Of a stretch of 64,000 bases of DNA, positions 10,585-19,565 are shown in pieces. Where the stretch lies: contig CALWLA010000008.1 of assembly GCA_944381405.1 (NCBI GenBank), positions 18,879 through 82,878 on the forward strand, given 5' to 3'. The notes beneath the pieces are model-generated. The model did not search any database, had not been told where the DNA came from, and saw nothing but the letters and a program-made list of their open reading frames with translations. This DNA comes from an uncultured Lachnospiraceae bacterium. Its GTDB lineage: Bacteria > Bacillota > Clostridia > Lachnospirales > Lachnospiraceae. A program made the position numbers and the translations under genes. Each line of letters starts with the position of its first letter. Within the stretch, counting starts at the first letter, position 1.

Positions 10585-12207
10585 ATGGGAGTTGACAGGG
10601 AAGCTGCAAGGCAATGGATCGAAGCGGGAAGGACCTCCCTTGGCATCGAATTCGGTTCCACCAGAATCAAGGCGGTGCTCATCGGAGAGGACATGGCCCC
10701 CATTGCCCAGGGAAGCTTTGAGTGGGAAAATCATCTGGAAAACGGAATCTGGACTTACCCGGTGTCGGAGATCCTGGAGGGCCTTAAGAAGTGCTACGGT
10801 GATCTGCGGGAGGACGTGGAAAAAACCTACGGCGTTCCTTTAAAAACCGTGGGATCCATGGGCGTAAGCGCCATGATGCATGGATATATGGCCTTTGACG
10901 GGAAGGGGGAGCTGCTGGTTCCCTTCCGTACCTGGCGGAATACCATCACCCAGGAGGCTTCGGAAAAACTGACGGAGCTCTTTCAGTACAACATTCCCCA
11001 GAGATGGAGCATCGCCCATCTGTATCAGGCCATGCTGAACCGCGAGGAGCATCTGCCGAAGCTCCGGTTTCTCACCACCCTGGCAGGCTATATCCACTGG
11101 AAGCTTACCGGGGAAAAGGTGCTGGGTATCGGCGATGCCTCCGGCATGTTCCCCATCGATACGGAACAGAAATGCTATAACGAAAAAATGATGGATCAGT
11201 TCCAGGAGCTGGTAAAGGCCGAGGGCTATGAGTGGCGGCTTCAGGACATCCTGCCGAAGGTGCTGCTTGCCGGGGAGGAAGCTGGCAGGCTGACCCCGGA
11301 GGGCGCGGCCCTGCTGGATGAGACCGGGACCCTGGAGGCGGGAGTTCCCCTTTGTCCGCCGGAGGGCGACGCAGGCACCGGCATGGCGGCCACCAACAGC
11401 GTGGCGGTGAGGACCGGAAACGTGTCTGCGGGAACCTCCGTGTTTGCCATGGTGGTGTTGGAAAAGGAGCTGTCCAGGGTATACCCGGAGATCGACATGG
11501 TGACGACCCCCTCCGGCAACCTGGTAGGCATGGTTCACTGCAACAACTGCACCTCGGATCTCAACGCCTGGGTGGAGATCTTCGATGAATTTTCCGCCCT
11601 GACCGGGAAAAAACTGGATAAGGGGGAGCTTTTCGGCCTCCTTTATAACCATGCCCTGACAGGAGATGCGGACTGCGGCGGGCTTCTGTCCTATGGCTAT
11701 CTTTCCGGAGAGCCGGTAACGGGATTTGAGGAGGGCCGTCCCATGTTTGTGCGGACGCCGGACAGCCGATTTACCCTGGCAAACTTTATGCGGGCCAATC
11801 TCTACAGCGCCCTGGCTACCCTGAAGGTAGGCCTTGACCTGATGTTCCAGAAGGAGCAGGTAAAGCTGGACTGCCTCATGGGCCACGGCGGATTTTTCAA
11901 GACCCCGGGCGTAGGACAGCGGATCATGGCGGCGGCAGCCTCCGGCCCGGTGGCAGTCATGGAAACCGCAGGAGAGGGAGGCGCCTGGGGCATCGCCCTG
12001 CTGGCGGCCTACATGCAGCGGAAGGAGACAGGGGAGACCCTGGAGGCCTTCCTGCAGGACAAGGTATTTGCAGGTGCAAAGTCCGTCCGCATGGAGCCGA
12101 AGCAGGAGGACATCGCAGGCTTCGAGAAATTTATGGAACGTTACCGCGCAGGCCTTGCCGCAGAGAGAGCGGCTGTGGAGAGCCTTGCGCTTTGGGAGGA
12201 GGATTAA
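10585..12207 (+). CDS. FGGY-family carbohydrate kinase, probable L-ribulokinase-like
   Basis: 540 aa from ATG 10585 (AGGGGAAG upstream). The FGGY kinase fold is shown by the N-terminal phosphate loop [15 protein letters not shown], the STG-like DASGMFPID region, [13 protein letters not shown] and the C-terminal [14 protein letters not shown] and [15 protein letters not shown] segments. The next gene encodes L-ribulose-5-phosphate 4-epimerase, so phosphorylation of L-ribulose (or xylulose) is the likely reaction. No araA isomerase or sugar transporter is in the window. Alternative ATG at 10510 would run through the hairpin element and encodes an unlikely basic leader. Substrate cannot be fixed from sequence. 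Confidence 0.82.
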   Translation: MGVDREAARQWIEAGRTSLGIEFGSTRIKAVLIGEDMAPIAQGSFEWENHLENGIWTYPVSEILEGLKKCYGDLREDVEKTYGVPLKTVGSMGVSAMMHGYMAFDGKGELLVPFRTWRNTITQEASEKLTELFQYNIPQRWSIAHLYQAMLNREEHLPKLRFLTTLAGYIHWKLTGEKVLGIGDASGMFPIDTEQKCYNEKMMDQFQELVKAEGYEWRLQDILPKVLLAGEEAGRLTPEGAALLDETGTLEAGVPLCPPEGDAGTGMAATNSVAVRTGNVSAGTSVFAMVVLEKELSRVYPEIDMVTTPSGNLVGMVHCNNCTSDLNAWVEIFDEFSALTGKKLDKGELFGLLYNHALTGDADCGGLLSYGYLSGEPVTGFEEGRPMFVRTPDSRFTLANFMRANLYSALATLKVGLDLMFQKEQVKLDCLMGHGGFFKTPGVGQRIMAAAASGPVAVMETAGEGGAWGIALLAAYMQRKETGETLEAFLQDKVFAGAKSVRMEPKQEDIAGFEKFMERYRAGLAAERAAVESLALWEED

Positions 12208-12209
12208 CC

Positions 12210-12911
12210 ATGCTTGAAGAACTGAAACAGAAAGTTTATGAAGCCAACATGCAGCTGCCGGCCTATGGCCTGGTGACCTTTACCTGGGGCAACGTGTCAG
12301 GCATCGACAGGGAAAAGGGCCTTTTCGTCATCAAGCCCTCCGGGGTCCCCTATGAGGAGCTCCGTCCGGAGGATATGGTGGTGATGAACCTGAAGGGAGA
12401 AAAGGTGGAGGGAGATCTGAACCCTTCCTCCGATACGCCTACCCATATGGTGCTGTACAACCGTTTCCCGGAGATCGGCGGCGTGGTCCACACCCACAGC
12501 TCCTGGGCCACTTCCTGGGCCCAGGCAGGCCGGGACATCCCAAGCTACGGCACTACCCATGCGGACTATATCTACGGCAGGGTGCCCTGCGTCCGGAATC
12601 TGACGCCAGAAGAGCTGGAGGAGTACGAGAAGAACACCGGCGTGCTCATCGCAGATCATTTTGAAGCCCATGGCATCGACTACAATGCGGTGCCCTGCGT
12701 GCTCTGCAAAAACCATGGCCCCTTTACCTGGGGCAAGGACGCCGCAGAGGCGGTCCACAATGCGGTGGTGCTGGAGGAGGTGGCCAAAATGGCAGCCCGG
12801 ACGGAGACCATCAATCCCCGGGTACAGGAAACGCCCCAGTGCCTCCAGGACAAGCATTATCTGAGAAAGCACGGAGCAAACGCCTACTACGGACAGCCGG
12901 GCAGGAAATAA
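12210..12911 (+). CDS. araD: L-ribulose-5-phosphate 4-epimerase
   Basis: 233 aa, class II aldolase/AraD family. Converts L-ribulose-5-P to D-xylulose-5-P. Seen: [67 protein letters not shown] (zinc histidines), [13 protein letters not shown] and [11 protein letters not shown] (third zinc His). GGGAGGAGG lies 8 bases before ATG 12210, just inside the end of the kinase gene, so the two are translationally close. Strong family match in length and all zinc ligands. Confidence 0.94.
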   Translation: MLEELKQKVYEANMQLPAYGLVTFTWGNVSGIDREKGLFVIKPSGVPYEELRPEDMVVMNLKGEKVEGDLNPSSDTPTHMVLYNRFPEIGGVVHTHSSWATSWAQAGRDIPSYGTTHADYIYGRVPCVRNLTPEELEEYEKNTGVLIADHFEAHGIDYNAVPCVLCKNHGPFTWGKDAAEAVHNAVVLEEVAKMAARTETINPRVQETPQCLQDKHYLRKHGANAYYGQPGRK

Positions 12912-12989
12912 ACCGCCGGGCAGAAAGAAAGGGCGGCAGAATGACCGCCGGAATCAAGACAGAATCGGGGACATCGGAGGATGGACAGG

Positions 12990-13886
12990 ATGAATAAGGG
13001 CTTTGGGCAGCGGGGTGTGATCTGCGCGGTCCTGGGAGCGGTAAGCTGGGGTTTTTCCGGAACCTGCAGCCAGTATATGTTTACGCACTATGAGATCAGC
13101 TCCACATGGCTGACCTCCATGAGGATGTTCCTTTCGGGCATCGTGCTTCTGATCATGTGCCTCTGCGGCCAGAGAAAGCAGCTTTTGGGCCTTTTGAAAA
13201 ACCGCAGGGATATGGCGAGAGAGGTGGTTTTTGCGGTGGCGGGACTGATGTTCGTCCAGTTCACCTATCTGACCGCCATCCAGTATTCCAATTCCGCCAC
13301 GGCCACGGTGCTGCAGAACCTGAGCGTGGCCTTTATCGCCGTGATCGTGGCGGTACAGACGAGAAAGATGCTCAGCAAAAAGCATGTTTTTTCCATTGCT
13401 CTGGCGCTGTTCGGCGTGTTTCTCATCGCCACCCACGGAAACCCCGGCAGCATGGTGATCTCCGGCAAGGGACTTTTCTGGGGGATCTGCTGCGCCTTTG
13501 GCGTGGTGACCTATACCATGCTGTCCACCAGGCTGGTAGCCAAGTGGGGCAGTCAGGCGGTGAGCGCCTACGGCATGCTCATCGGCGGTCTGGTGCTGGG
13601 CATCGGCACCGGCTCCTTCTGGAAGCCGGCAAGCCTTGATCTTGCGGGATTTTTCGTGCTGGGACTGATCGTCGCCATCGGCACAGTAGGGGCCTTTACC
13701 CTGTTCCTTCAGGGAATCAGCGAGATCGGCGCGGTGAAGGCCACCATCATCGGCTGTCTGGAGCCGGTTTCCGCCACGGTGATCTCCGCCTTCTGGCTGG
13801 GCTCCGTCTTTGAGCCCATCGATCTGTTGGGCTTTGCCTGCATCCTGACCACGGTATTTTTGTTCAATACAGGAAAAAACGCTTGA
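12990..13886 (+). CDS. EamA/DMT-family membrane transporter
   Basis: 298 aa from ATG 12990, which is 9 bases after GGAGG; the ATG at 12981 overlaps that site. About ten hydrophobic segments arranged as two EamA repeats, each beginning with AVLGAVSWGFSGT-like and WGICCAFGVVTYTM-like stretches. Members export amino acids, purines or other metabolites; the substrate is not predictable here. Its stop codon lies within the TTGACA of the next promoter (13883-13888), so it ends exactly where the metNIQ leader begins. Confidence 0.85.
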   Translation: MNKGFGQRGVICAVLGAVSWGFSGTCSQYMFTHYEISSTWLTSMRMFLSGIVLLIMCLCGQRKQLLGLLKNRRDMAREVVFAVAGLMFVQFTYLTAIQYSNSATATVLQNLSVAFIAVIVAVQTRKMLSKKHVFSIALALFGVFLIATHGNPGSMVISGKGLFWGICCAFGVVTYTMLSTRLVAKWGSQAVSAYGMLIGGLVLGIGTGSFWKPASLDLAGFFVLGLIVAIGTVGAFTLFLQGISEIGAVKATIIGCLEPVSATVISAFWLGSVFEPIDLLGFACILTTVFLFNTGKNA

Positions 13887-13911
13887 CAATCCGGAAAAAT
13901 TAGAGTAAATT
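13883..13911 (+). promoter_or_regulatory. Promoter of the metNIQ T-box transcript
   Basis: TTGACA (13883-13888), 17-base spacer, TAAATT (13906-13911). Transcription would begin near 13918, at the start of the T-box leader. Confidence 0.6.
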
Positions 13912-13917
13912 TAACCG

Positions 13918-14231
13918 CAACAACTGAATGACACAAAATGGCGTTGACGAGAAGAGTACGCAGTGAAAGTCTTAGGAGAGAATCCCTGTTCGCTGAGAGG
14001 GGAGAAGATGGAAGCTGCCGAACATGGCCTCTGAGCAGCATGTATGAACCGGAAGGATAAGACATGACGGGTTCGCCCGTTACAGCGATAGGGTATTTAA
14101 TTGGAGACATGCGTACCCGACGAGGGCTGTCCGTGTGAGCGGCAGCTGAAATTAGGTGGTAACACGGAAGACGTATAGGCTTTCGTCCTAATATCTTTAT
14201 TCAAAAAAGGTATGGGACGGAAGCTTTTTTG
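13918..14231 (+). promoter_or_regulatory. T-box riboswitch (probably tRNA-Met responsive) with terminator
   Basis: The T-box core AGGTGGTAACACG is at 14154-14166. ATTAGG (14151-14156) can pair with CCTAAT (14187-14192) to form the antiterminator; the same CC is used by the competing terminator stem CGTCC (14184-14188)/GGACG (14215-14219) that ends in AAGCTTTTTTG. Upstream, GACGAGAAGAGTACG and AGGAGAGAATCC...GCTGAGAGGGGA fit stem I. The UGGU in the T-box fits a discriminator A. A possible AUG specifier lies in GCATGTATGAACC near 14040; this and the methionine importer behind it suggest tRNA-Met, but the specifier is an inference. Confidence 0.9.
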
Positions 14232-14264
14232 TTTCATCAGATCCGGGAACAGGAGAGACGATTT

Positions 14265-15296
14265 ATGATCGAACTGAAAAACGTAACAAAGACATTTGGC
14301 GGCCGGAGCGGAGACGTGCATGCGGTACAGGACGTTTCTCTCACGGTGGCGGAGGGAGAGATCTTCGGCATCATCGGATTTTCCGGCGCGGGAAAATCCA
14401 CGCTGGTGCGGTGCATCAATCTGCTGGAGCGCCCCACCTCGGGCAGCGTCCTGATCGACGGAAAGGACATCACGAAGCTTTCAGAAAAGGAGCTGCGGGA
14501 GGTCAGGAAAAAGATCGGCATGATCTTCCAGCATTTCAATCTGATGCGTTCCAGAACCGTTTACGGGAACATCGACTTCCCTCTGAAAAAAAGCGGCCTG
14601 TCCAGGGAGGAGCGGGACAAAAAGATCCGTTCCCTGCTGGAGCTGGTGGGGCTTTCCGATAAGATCGACGCTTATCCCTCCCAGCTTTCCGGAGGACAGA
14701 AGCAGCGGGTGGCCATCGCCAGAGCCCTGGCAAACGACCCCAAGGTGCTCCTTTGCGACGAGGCCACCTCGGCGCTGGATCCCCAGACCACCCAGTCCAT
14801 CCTGAAGCTTCTGAACGAGGTAAACCGGAGACTGGGGCTCACCATCATCATCATCACCCACCAGATGGACGTGGTAAAGGACATCTGCGACAGGGTCGCG
14901 GTGATGGAAAACGGTCGGGTGGTGGAGGAAGGAAACACCATCGACGTGTTTGACCATCCCAGAGAGCCGGTGACCAAGGATTTCATCGCTACGGCAACCA
15001 ATATCAACAAGATCTACGATCTGATCGAAAGCGGAAATCCCCTGACAGAGCTTCAGCCCGGCGGCAAGATGCTGATCCTGAGCTATTCCAATACAAACAC
15101 CAAGGAGGCGGTGATCTCCCAGGTGTCGAGAAAGTTCCATGTGGACGCCAGCATCATTTTCGGCAATGTGGAGGTGCTGAAGGAGCTGCCCTTCGGAAAG
15201 CTGGTGGTCAGCGTCAACGGCGCGCCGGAGGATGTGGATGCGGCAGTGGCTTATTTTCAGTCTGTGGGAGTGGATACGGAGGTGATTAAAGGATGA
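14265..15296 (+). CDS. metN: Methionine ABC importer, ATP-binding protein
   Basis: 343 aa from ATG 14265 with AGGAGAG upstream; the earlier ATG at 14229 lies in the terminator. Seen: GFSGAGKSTLVRCINLLERP (Walker A), [15 protein letters not shown] (signature), VLLCDEATSALDPQT (Walker B) and TIIIITHQMDVVKDICD. The C-terminal ~90 residues form the NIL domain (LELSYSN..AVISQVSRKFHVD-like) that senses methionine in the MetN family. Overlaps metI by 4 bases. Controlled by the T-box upstream. Confidence 0.95.
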   Translation: MIELKNVTKTFGGRSGDVHAVQDVSLTVAEGEIFGIIGFSGAGKSTLVRCINLLERPTSGSVLIDGKDITKLSEKELREVRKKIGMIFQHFNLMRSRTVYGNIDFPLKKSGLSREERDKKIRSLLELVGLSDKIDAYPSQLSGGQKQRVAIARALANDPKVLLCDEATSALDPQTTQSILKLLNEVNRRLGLTIIIITHQMDVVKDICDRVAVMENGRVVEEGNTIDVFDHPREPVTKDFIATATNINKIYDLIESGNPLTELQPGGKMLILSYSNTNTKEAVISQVSRKFHVDASIIFGNVEVLKELPFGKLVVSVNGAPEDVDAAVAYFQSVGVDTEVIKG

Positions 15297-15970
15297 ACAT
15301 GATATATCAGATCGCACCAAATCTGGAAAGCCGTGGCGAGGAGCTTCTGGAATGTACGGTGCAGACCATTCAGATGGTGGTGGTATCCGCCCTCTTCGCC
15401 TTTGTCATCGGCGTGATCCTGGGCGTTCTGCTGATCGTCACGAGAAAGGGCGGCCTGATGGAATGCACGCCCCTTTATCGGGTACTGGACAAGGGCATCG
15501 ACATCGTCCGCTCCATTCCCTTCATCATCCTCATGTTCCTGCTGATCCCCGTGAGCCGGGCCATCGTGGGAACCAGCCTAGGAGTGGCCGGAGCCTACGT
15601 TCCCCTGATCTGCGGCACGGTCCCCTTTTTCGGCAGACAGGTGGAAACGGCCATCGCCGAGGTGGACAGCGGCCTCATCGAAGCCAGCAAAGCCATGGGC
15701 TTTGCTCCGGTGGAGATCATATTTGGCGTGTATCTGCGGGAGAGCATCCCCAGCATCACCCGGGTCAGCATGATCACGCTGGTGAACCTGGTGGGCCTGA
15801 CCGCCATGGCAGGCGCTGTAGGCGCAGGGGGCCTGGGAGATTTCGCCATCCGCTACGGCTACCAGCAGTATGAATATGACCTTTTATGGATCACGGTGAT
15901 CATCATCCTGCTGATCGTCAGCGTCATTCAGCTGGTGGGAAATATCATTATCCGGCATACAAGCCATTAA
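15293..15970 (+). CDS. metI: Methionine ABC importer, permease
   Basis: 225 aa, five or so membrane segments. The ATP-binding-cassette interaction (EAA) loop is EASKAMGFAPVEIIFGVYL. Conserved RSIPFIILMFLLIPVSR and AGAVGAGGLGDFAIRYGYQ segments are typical of MetI. Starts inside the end of metN (ATGA overlap), so the two are coupled. metQ follows after 87 bases. Confidence 0.95.
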   Translation: MNMIYQIAPNLESRGEELLECTVQTIQMVVVSALFAFVIGVILGVLLIVTRKGGLMECTPLYRVLDKGIDIVRSIPFIILMFLLIPVSRAIVGTSLGVAGAYVPLICGTVPFFGRQVETAIAEVDSGLIEASKAMGFAPVEIIFGVYLRESIPSITRVSMITLVNLVGLTAMAGAVGAGGLGDFAIRYGYQQYEYDLLWITVIIILLIVSVIQLVGNIIIRHTSH

Positions 15971-16057
15971 GAAAACGTTTACAAATTCCAGAAGGCGGAA
16001 GCCTCCTGCGAATTCAGATCAATCAAGAAAAAAACTTATCTCTGGGAGGAAAAGGAC

Positions 16058-16915
16058 ATGAAAAGAAAGATTTACGCACTGGCAGGCATTACGGCAGCGG
16101 CTCTGGTACTGGGAGCCTGCGGCGCAAAGGACGCGGCGGGAACCGCAACGGACGATTCCGGCAACACCATCGTCAAGGTTGGCGTGGTGGGCTCCTACAA
16201 CGACATGTGGGATACGGTAAACGAGCTTCTGGAGCCTGAGCACATTCAGGTGGAGCTGGTAAATTTCAGCGATTATGCAGCCCCCAACCGGGCCCTGAAC
16301 GATGGAGAGATCGATCTGAACGCTTTCCAGCACAAGGCCTTCCTGGCAAACGACATCGAGCAGAAGGGCTATGAGATCGAGGCCATCGGCGATACCATCA
16401 TCGCGCCGCTGTCCATCTACAACAACAAGGACAAGATCCAGTCCATCGAGGACATCAAGGACGGAGACATCATCGCCATTCCCAGCGACCTGACAAACGG
16501 CGGCAGAGCCCTGAAGCTTCTGGAGGCGGCAGGCCTCATCGTCTGCGATCCGGAAAAGGGCGTGATCCCCACCAAGGCGGATATCACCCAGTACAATGTG
16601 CAGATCGAGATCAAGGAAGCGGAGTCCGCAACCCTGGCAAACCTGCTTCCGGACTGCGCGGCAGCCATCATCAACGGCGGAAACGCTTTTACCGCAGGCC
16701 TGAACCCCAATACCGACGCCATCTTCACGGAAAATGTAGATCCGGCAGAGAATGCGGCAGTGGGCGATCTCATCAATATCATCGCCGCCAGAACAGAGGA
16801 TAAGGACAACGAAACCTATAAGAAGATCGTGGATGCGTACCATACCGACGAGGTGGCCCAGACCATCGAAGAGGCTTATGAAGGCGGCTTTATCTGTGCC
16901 TGGGAGAACGAGTAA
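16058..16915 (+). CDS. metQ: Methionine-binding lipoprotein
   Basis: 285 aa. N-terminal lipoprotein signal with lipobox LVLGAC, cysteine at residue 21. The NlpA/MetQ body shows VKVGVVGSYNDMWDTVNELL, VELVNFSDYAAPNRALNDGE, DLNAFQHKAFL and NGGNAFTAGLNP. It delivers methionine (or related amino acids) to MetNI at the membrane surface. GGGAGGAAAAGG precedes the start. The stop TAA overlaps the ATG of the following amidohydrolase. Confidence 0.95.
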   Translation: MKRKIYALAGITAAALVLGACGAKDAAGTATDDSGNTIVKVGVVGSYNDMWDTVNELLEPEHIQVELVNFSDYAAPNRALNDGEIDLNAFQHKAFLANDIEQKGYEIEAIGDTIIAPLSIYNNKDKIQSIEDIKDGDIIAIPSDLTNGGRALKLLEAAGLIVCDPEKGVIPTKADITQYNVQIEIKEAESATLANLLPDCAAAIINGGNAFTAGLNPNTDAIFTENVDPAENAAVGDLINIIAARTEDKDNETYKKIVDAYHTDEVAQTIEEAYEGGFICAWENE

Positions 16916-18102
16916 TGGGAATCAAGCCATACATTGAAAAAGAACGGGACTATCTCATCGGACTGCGGAGATATTTCCACACCCATCCGGAGCCGAGCCT
17001 TGAGGAATACGGCACGGCAAAGCGCATCGAAGAGGAGCTGGATCAAACCGGCATTCCTCACAGACGGGTGGGAGAGACCGGTATCTACGCCTGGATCGAC
17101 GGAGAAAAGGGAGATGGCAGGACCATCGCCCTCCGGGCAGATACGGACGCTCTGCGGATGCAGGACCTGAAGGAAGGGGTCCCCTACCGCTCCCAGAACG
17201 AGGGCGTCTGCCACGCCTGCGGCCACGACGCCCACACCGCCATGCTGCTGACTGCGGCAAAGGTGCTCTGGGAAAAACGGCAGGAGTTCGCCGGGCATAT
17301 CCGCCTCTTTTTCCAGCAGGCGGAGGAGATCGGCGCAGGCGCCAGGATCTTTGTGCAGGAGGGCCTGATGGAGGGCGTGGACCGGGTATACGGTTCCCAT
17401 GTGGCTTCCCGTATGCCGGCAGGGGTGATCTCCCTGACGCCGGGGCCAAACAACGCCAGCTGCGATTATTTCCGCATCCGCGTGACCGGAAAGGGGGCCC
17501 ATGTATCCACGCCTCATCTGGGGGTGGACGCCCTGTACATCGCTTCACAGATCGTGGTCAATCTCCAGTCCATCGTGGCAAGGCAGACGGATCCTCTGGA
17601 TACGGTGGTGGTGGGTATCGGAAAGCTCACCGCAGGCACCGCCTATAACATCGTGGCGGAGCACGCGGAGATCGAAGGCACCACCCGCAGCTTCACGCCG
17701 GAGACCCGGGAGCGGACCAACCGCAGGGTGAAGGAAACGGCGGAGAGCCTGGGCAGGCTGTATGGCGCAGAGGTGGAGGTGTTCTTCCAGGATTTTGCAG
17801 CGCCTCTCATCAATGATGAAGAGGTGGTCAGGGAGACCACGGAAACCGCCGGGGAGATCTACGGGGCGGGAAAGATCATCCACGATCTGCAAAAGAGCCT
17901 TGGAGCCGATGATTTTGCGGATTATCTGGCAAAGGCAAAGGGCGTCTATGCCTTCCTCGGCACCTGCAATCCGGAAAATCCCAATACCGGCGCGGCCCAG
18001 CATCACGGGCTCTTCGACGTGGATGAGGAGGCGCTGCTTCTGGGCTGCAACATGTATGTGGATTATGCCCTGGATTTCCTTTCCGGAAGGTTTGAGGCGT
18101 AA
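16915..18102 (+). CDS. M20-family amidohydrolase (N-acyl amino acid hydrolase type)
   Basis: 395 aa. Metal ligands are visible: RADTDALRMQD, CHACGHDAHTAMLL, QQAEEIGAGARI (catalytic Glu pair) and LQKSLGADDFADYL, with a C-terminal AQHHGLFDVDEEALLLG. This matches the M20D aminoacylase/indole-acetyl-amino-acid hydrolase group. The ATG overlaps the metQ stop by one base, so it is translationally coupled to the methionine importer. Inference: it may release methionine or another amino acid from imported N-acyl or dipeptide-like substrates. A strong bidirectional terminator follows. Confidence 0.9.
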   Translation: MGIKPYIEKERDYLIGLRRYFHTHPEPSLEEYGTAKRIEEELDQTGIPHRRVGETGIYAWIDGEKGDGRTIALRADTDALRMQDLKEGVPYRSQNEGVCHACGHDAHTAMLLTAAKVLWEKRQEFAGHIRLFFQQAEEIGAGARIFVQEGLMEGVDRVYGSHVASRMPAGVISLTPGPNNASCDYFRIRVTGKGAHVSTPHLGVDALYIASQIVVNLQSIVARQTDPLDTVVVGIGKLTAGTAYNIVAEHAEIEGTTRSFTPETRERTNRRVKETAESLGRLYGAEVEVFFQDFAAPLINDEEVVRETTETAGEIYGAGKIIHDLQKSLGADDFADYLAKAKGVYAFLGTCNPENPNTGAAQHHGLFDVDEEALLLGCNMYVDYALDFLSGRFEA

Positions 18103-18172
18103 GGCAGCAGGACAGGAGACCGCATAAAACCGGCACAAACATGAAAACAACCTGTGCCAAGGCAAAAAGAGA

Positions 18173-18213
18173 CGCTCCGGCGATCCCCTTTCGGGGTCCG
18201 GAGCGCCTTTTAT
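18173..18213 (+). terminator. Bidirectional terminator between the M20 gene and the convergent flavin oxidoreductase
   Basis: CGCTCCGG (18173-18180) pairs with CCGGAGCG (18198-18205), with GATCCCC/GGGGTC inside, followed by CCTTTTAT. A smaller GGCACA/TGTGCC hairpin lies at 18132-18158. Confidence 0.8.
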
Positions 18214-18239
18214 GATGGCGCCTTAAGAAGGCTTGTTTT

Positions 18240-19295
18240 TTATCTGCAGAGCTCTTTCATGAGCTTGGGCACGGTGGTCATCTGATGGAGGCGGCCGATC
18301 TCTGCGCCGCAGAATACGAGGGCGTTGTCCAGATCCCCCTTGGCCGCATTGATGAGGGCCTTTGTGATGCAGTAGGGGATGGTGCTTTTGTCGCATTTAT
18401 GGAGGCAGTTCCAGCACTTGGTAATGGGATCCCGCTCCACCTTGGTGCGGCGGATAAAGTCGTTGTTGATGGCCCGGCCCGGCATGCCTACGGGACTTTT
18501 TACGATGGTGATATCCTCAGGGCGCGCCTTCAGGTAGGCTTCCTTGAAGCGGAAATCCGCGTCGCATTCCTCCGTGACCACAAAACGGGAGGCGATCTGA
18601 ACCCCTGCACAGCCCAGGGACAGGAAATGGGCGATGTCCTGATGATCGAAAACGCCGCCGGCAAAGACCACGGGAATGGCATGGCCGTATTTATCCTCGT
18701 ATCCCTTTACGATGTCCAGGATCTCCAGGATCTCCTTGTCATAACCGGTCTGGGCGTGGGCCGCCACCTCCTCGGGAGAGTAGCCCAGATGGCCGCCTGC
18801 CTTAGGGCCCTCGATGACGACAAGATCCGCGGTACGCTGATAGTGCTTGTCCCAGCGCTTCAGGATCACCCGGGCCGCCTTTGGCGGGGAAACGATGGGG
18901 GCGATCTTTACCTTGGAGCCCTCCACCAGGGCGGGAAGATCCGCCGGAAGTCCTGCGCCGGAAATGATCAGATCCGCGCCGTTCTCCACGCTGCATTTTA
19001 CGAAATCGTTATAGCCTTCCATGGCACACATGATGTTGACGCCTACGATGCCGCCGCCGGAGAGCTCCCTGGCTCTTTGGATATGCTTTCCAAGGCCCCG
19101 CAGATTTGCTTCTCTGGTGTTGGTGTCAAAATCCGGCTCCAGATATCCCGGATGAGCGGCAGAGATCACGCCGATACCGCCCTCCTTTGCCACGGCTCCT
19201 GCCAGAGAGGACAGGCTGATTCCTACTCCCATGCCGCCCTGGATGATGGGCCGCTCCGCCACGAGATCTCCGATTTTCAATGGTTTCAACTGCAT
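18240..19295 (-). CDS. NAD(P)H-dependent flavin oxidoreductase, nitronate monooxygenase family
   Basis: 351 aa. FMN TIM-barrel protein of the nitronate monooxygenase/FabK-like family: PIIQGGMGVGISLSSLAGAV at the N-terminus, GVNIMCAMEGYNDFV, VIEGPKAGGHLGYSPEEV (His of the active site), VFAGGVFDHQDIAHFL and GCAGVQIASRFVVTEECDA. The C-terminus carries CWNCLHKCDKSTIPYC, a cysteine-rich segment seen in the clostridial members. True substrate (nitronate, enoyl-ACP or another) is not decidable by eye. Convergent with the M20 gene and divergent from the flavin reductase; an inverted repeat lies in its upstream region. Confidence 0.85.
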   Translation of the reverse strand: MQLKPLKIGDLVAERPIIQGGMGVGISLSSLAGAVAKEGGIGVISAAHPGYLEPDFDTNTREANLRGLGKHIQRARELSGGGIVGVNIMCAMEGYNDFVKCSVENGADLIISGAGLPADLPALVEGSKVKIAPIVSPPKAARVILKRWDKHYQRTADLVVIEGPKAGGHLGYSPEEVAAHAQTGYDKEILEILDIVKGYEDKYGHAIPVVFAGGVFDHQDIAHFLSLGCAGVQIASRFVVTEECDADFRFKEAYLKARPEDITIVKSPVGMPGRAINNDFIRRTKVERDPITKCWNCLHKCDKSTIPYCITKALINAAKGDLDNALVFCGAEIGRLHQMTTVPKLMKELCR

Positions 19296-19342
19296 GCTCT
19301 TTGCGTTCCTTCCTGAATGATGAAGACAAGGCCAAAACGAAT

Positions 19343-19359
19343 GTAGTTTTGAAAACTAC
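19343..19359. promoter_or_regulatory. Perfect 17-nt palindrome upstream of the flavin oxidoreductase (operator-like)
   Basis: GTAGTTTT-G-AAAACTAC. It lies 47 bases from the start of the minus-strand gene, where promoter elements would be expected; a CTGACA hexamer (minus strand, 19361-19366) adjoins it. The shape recalls MarR/FabT-type operators, but the regulator is unknown. Confidence 0.5.
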
Positions 19360-19565
19360 TTGTCAGAATGCTAATATACAGCCCTGGGAGACAGAAGTCA
19401 AGGCGCGGGGACAAATATCGGGGAAAACCTGGGAAAATACGAAAAAAAATACAGAAGGGACATCCCGAAAGGCTTTTTTTCATATATAATGAAGAAAAAG
19501 ACGCGCGGGAGAAGAAAAACGCGGAACAGGGCGTTTGGTATCAGAACGCGGAAAAGAGGGATCAG

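Noticed and set aside
10585..12911. Complete L-arabinose catabolic operon
   Set aside because: Only the kinase and 4-epimerase are present; no isomerase, transporter or AraR regulator is in the window.
18240..19295. Naming the flavin enzyme fabK
   Set aside because: It belongs to the FabK/nitronate monooxygenase superfamily, but no fatty acid genes adjoin and the family split cannot be made by eye.
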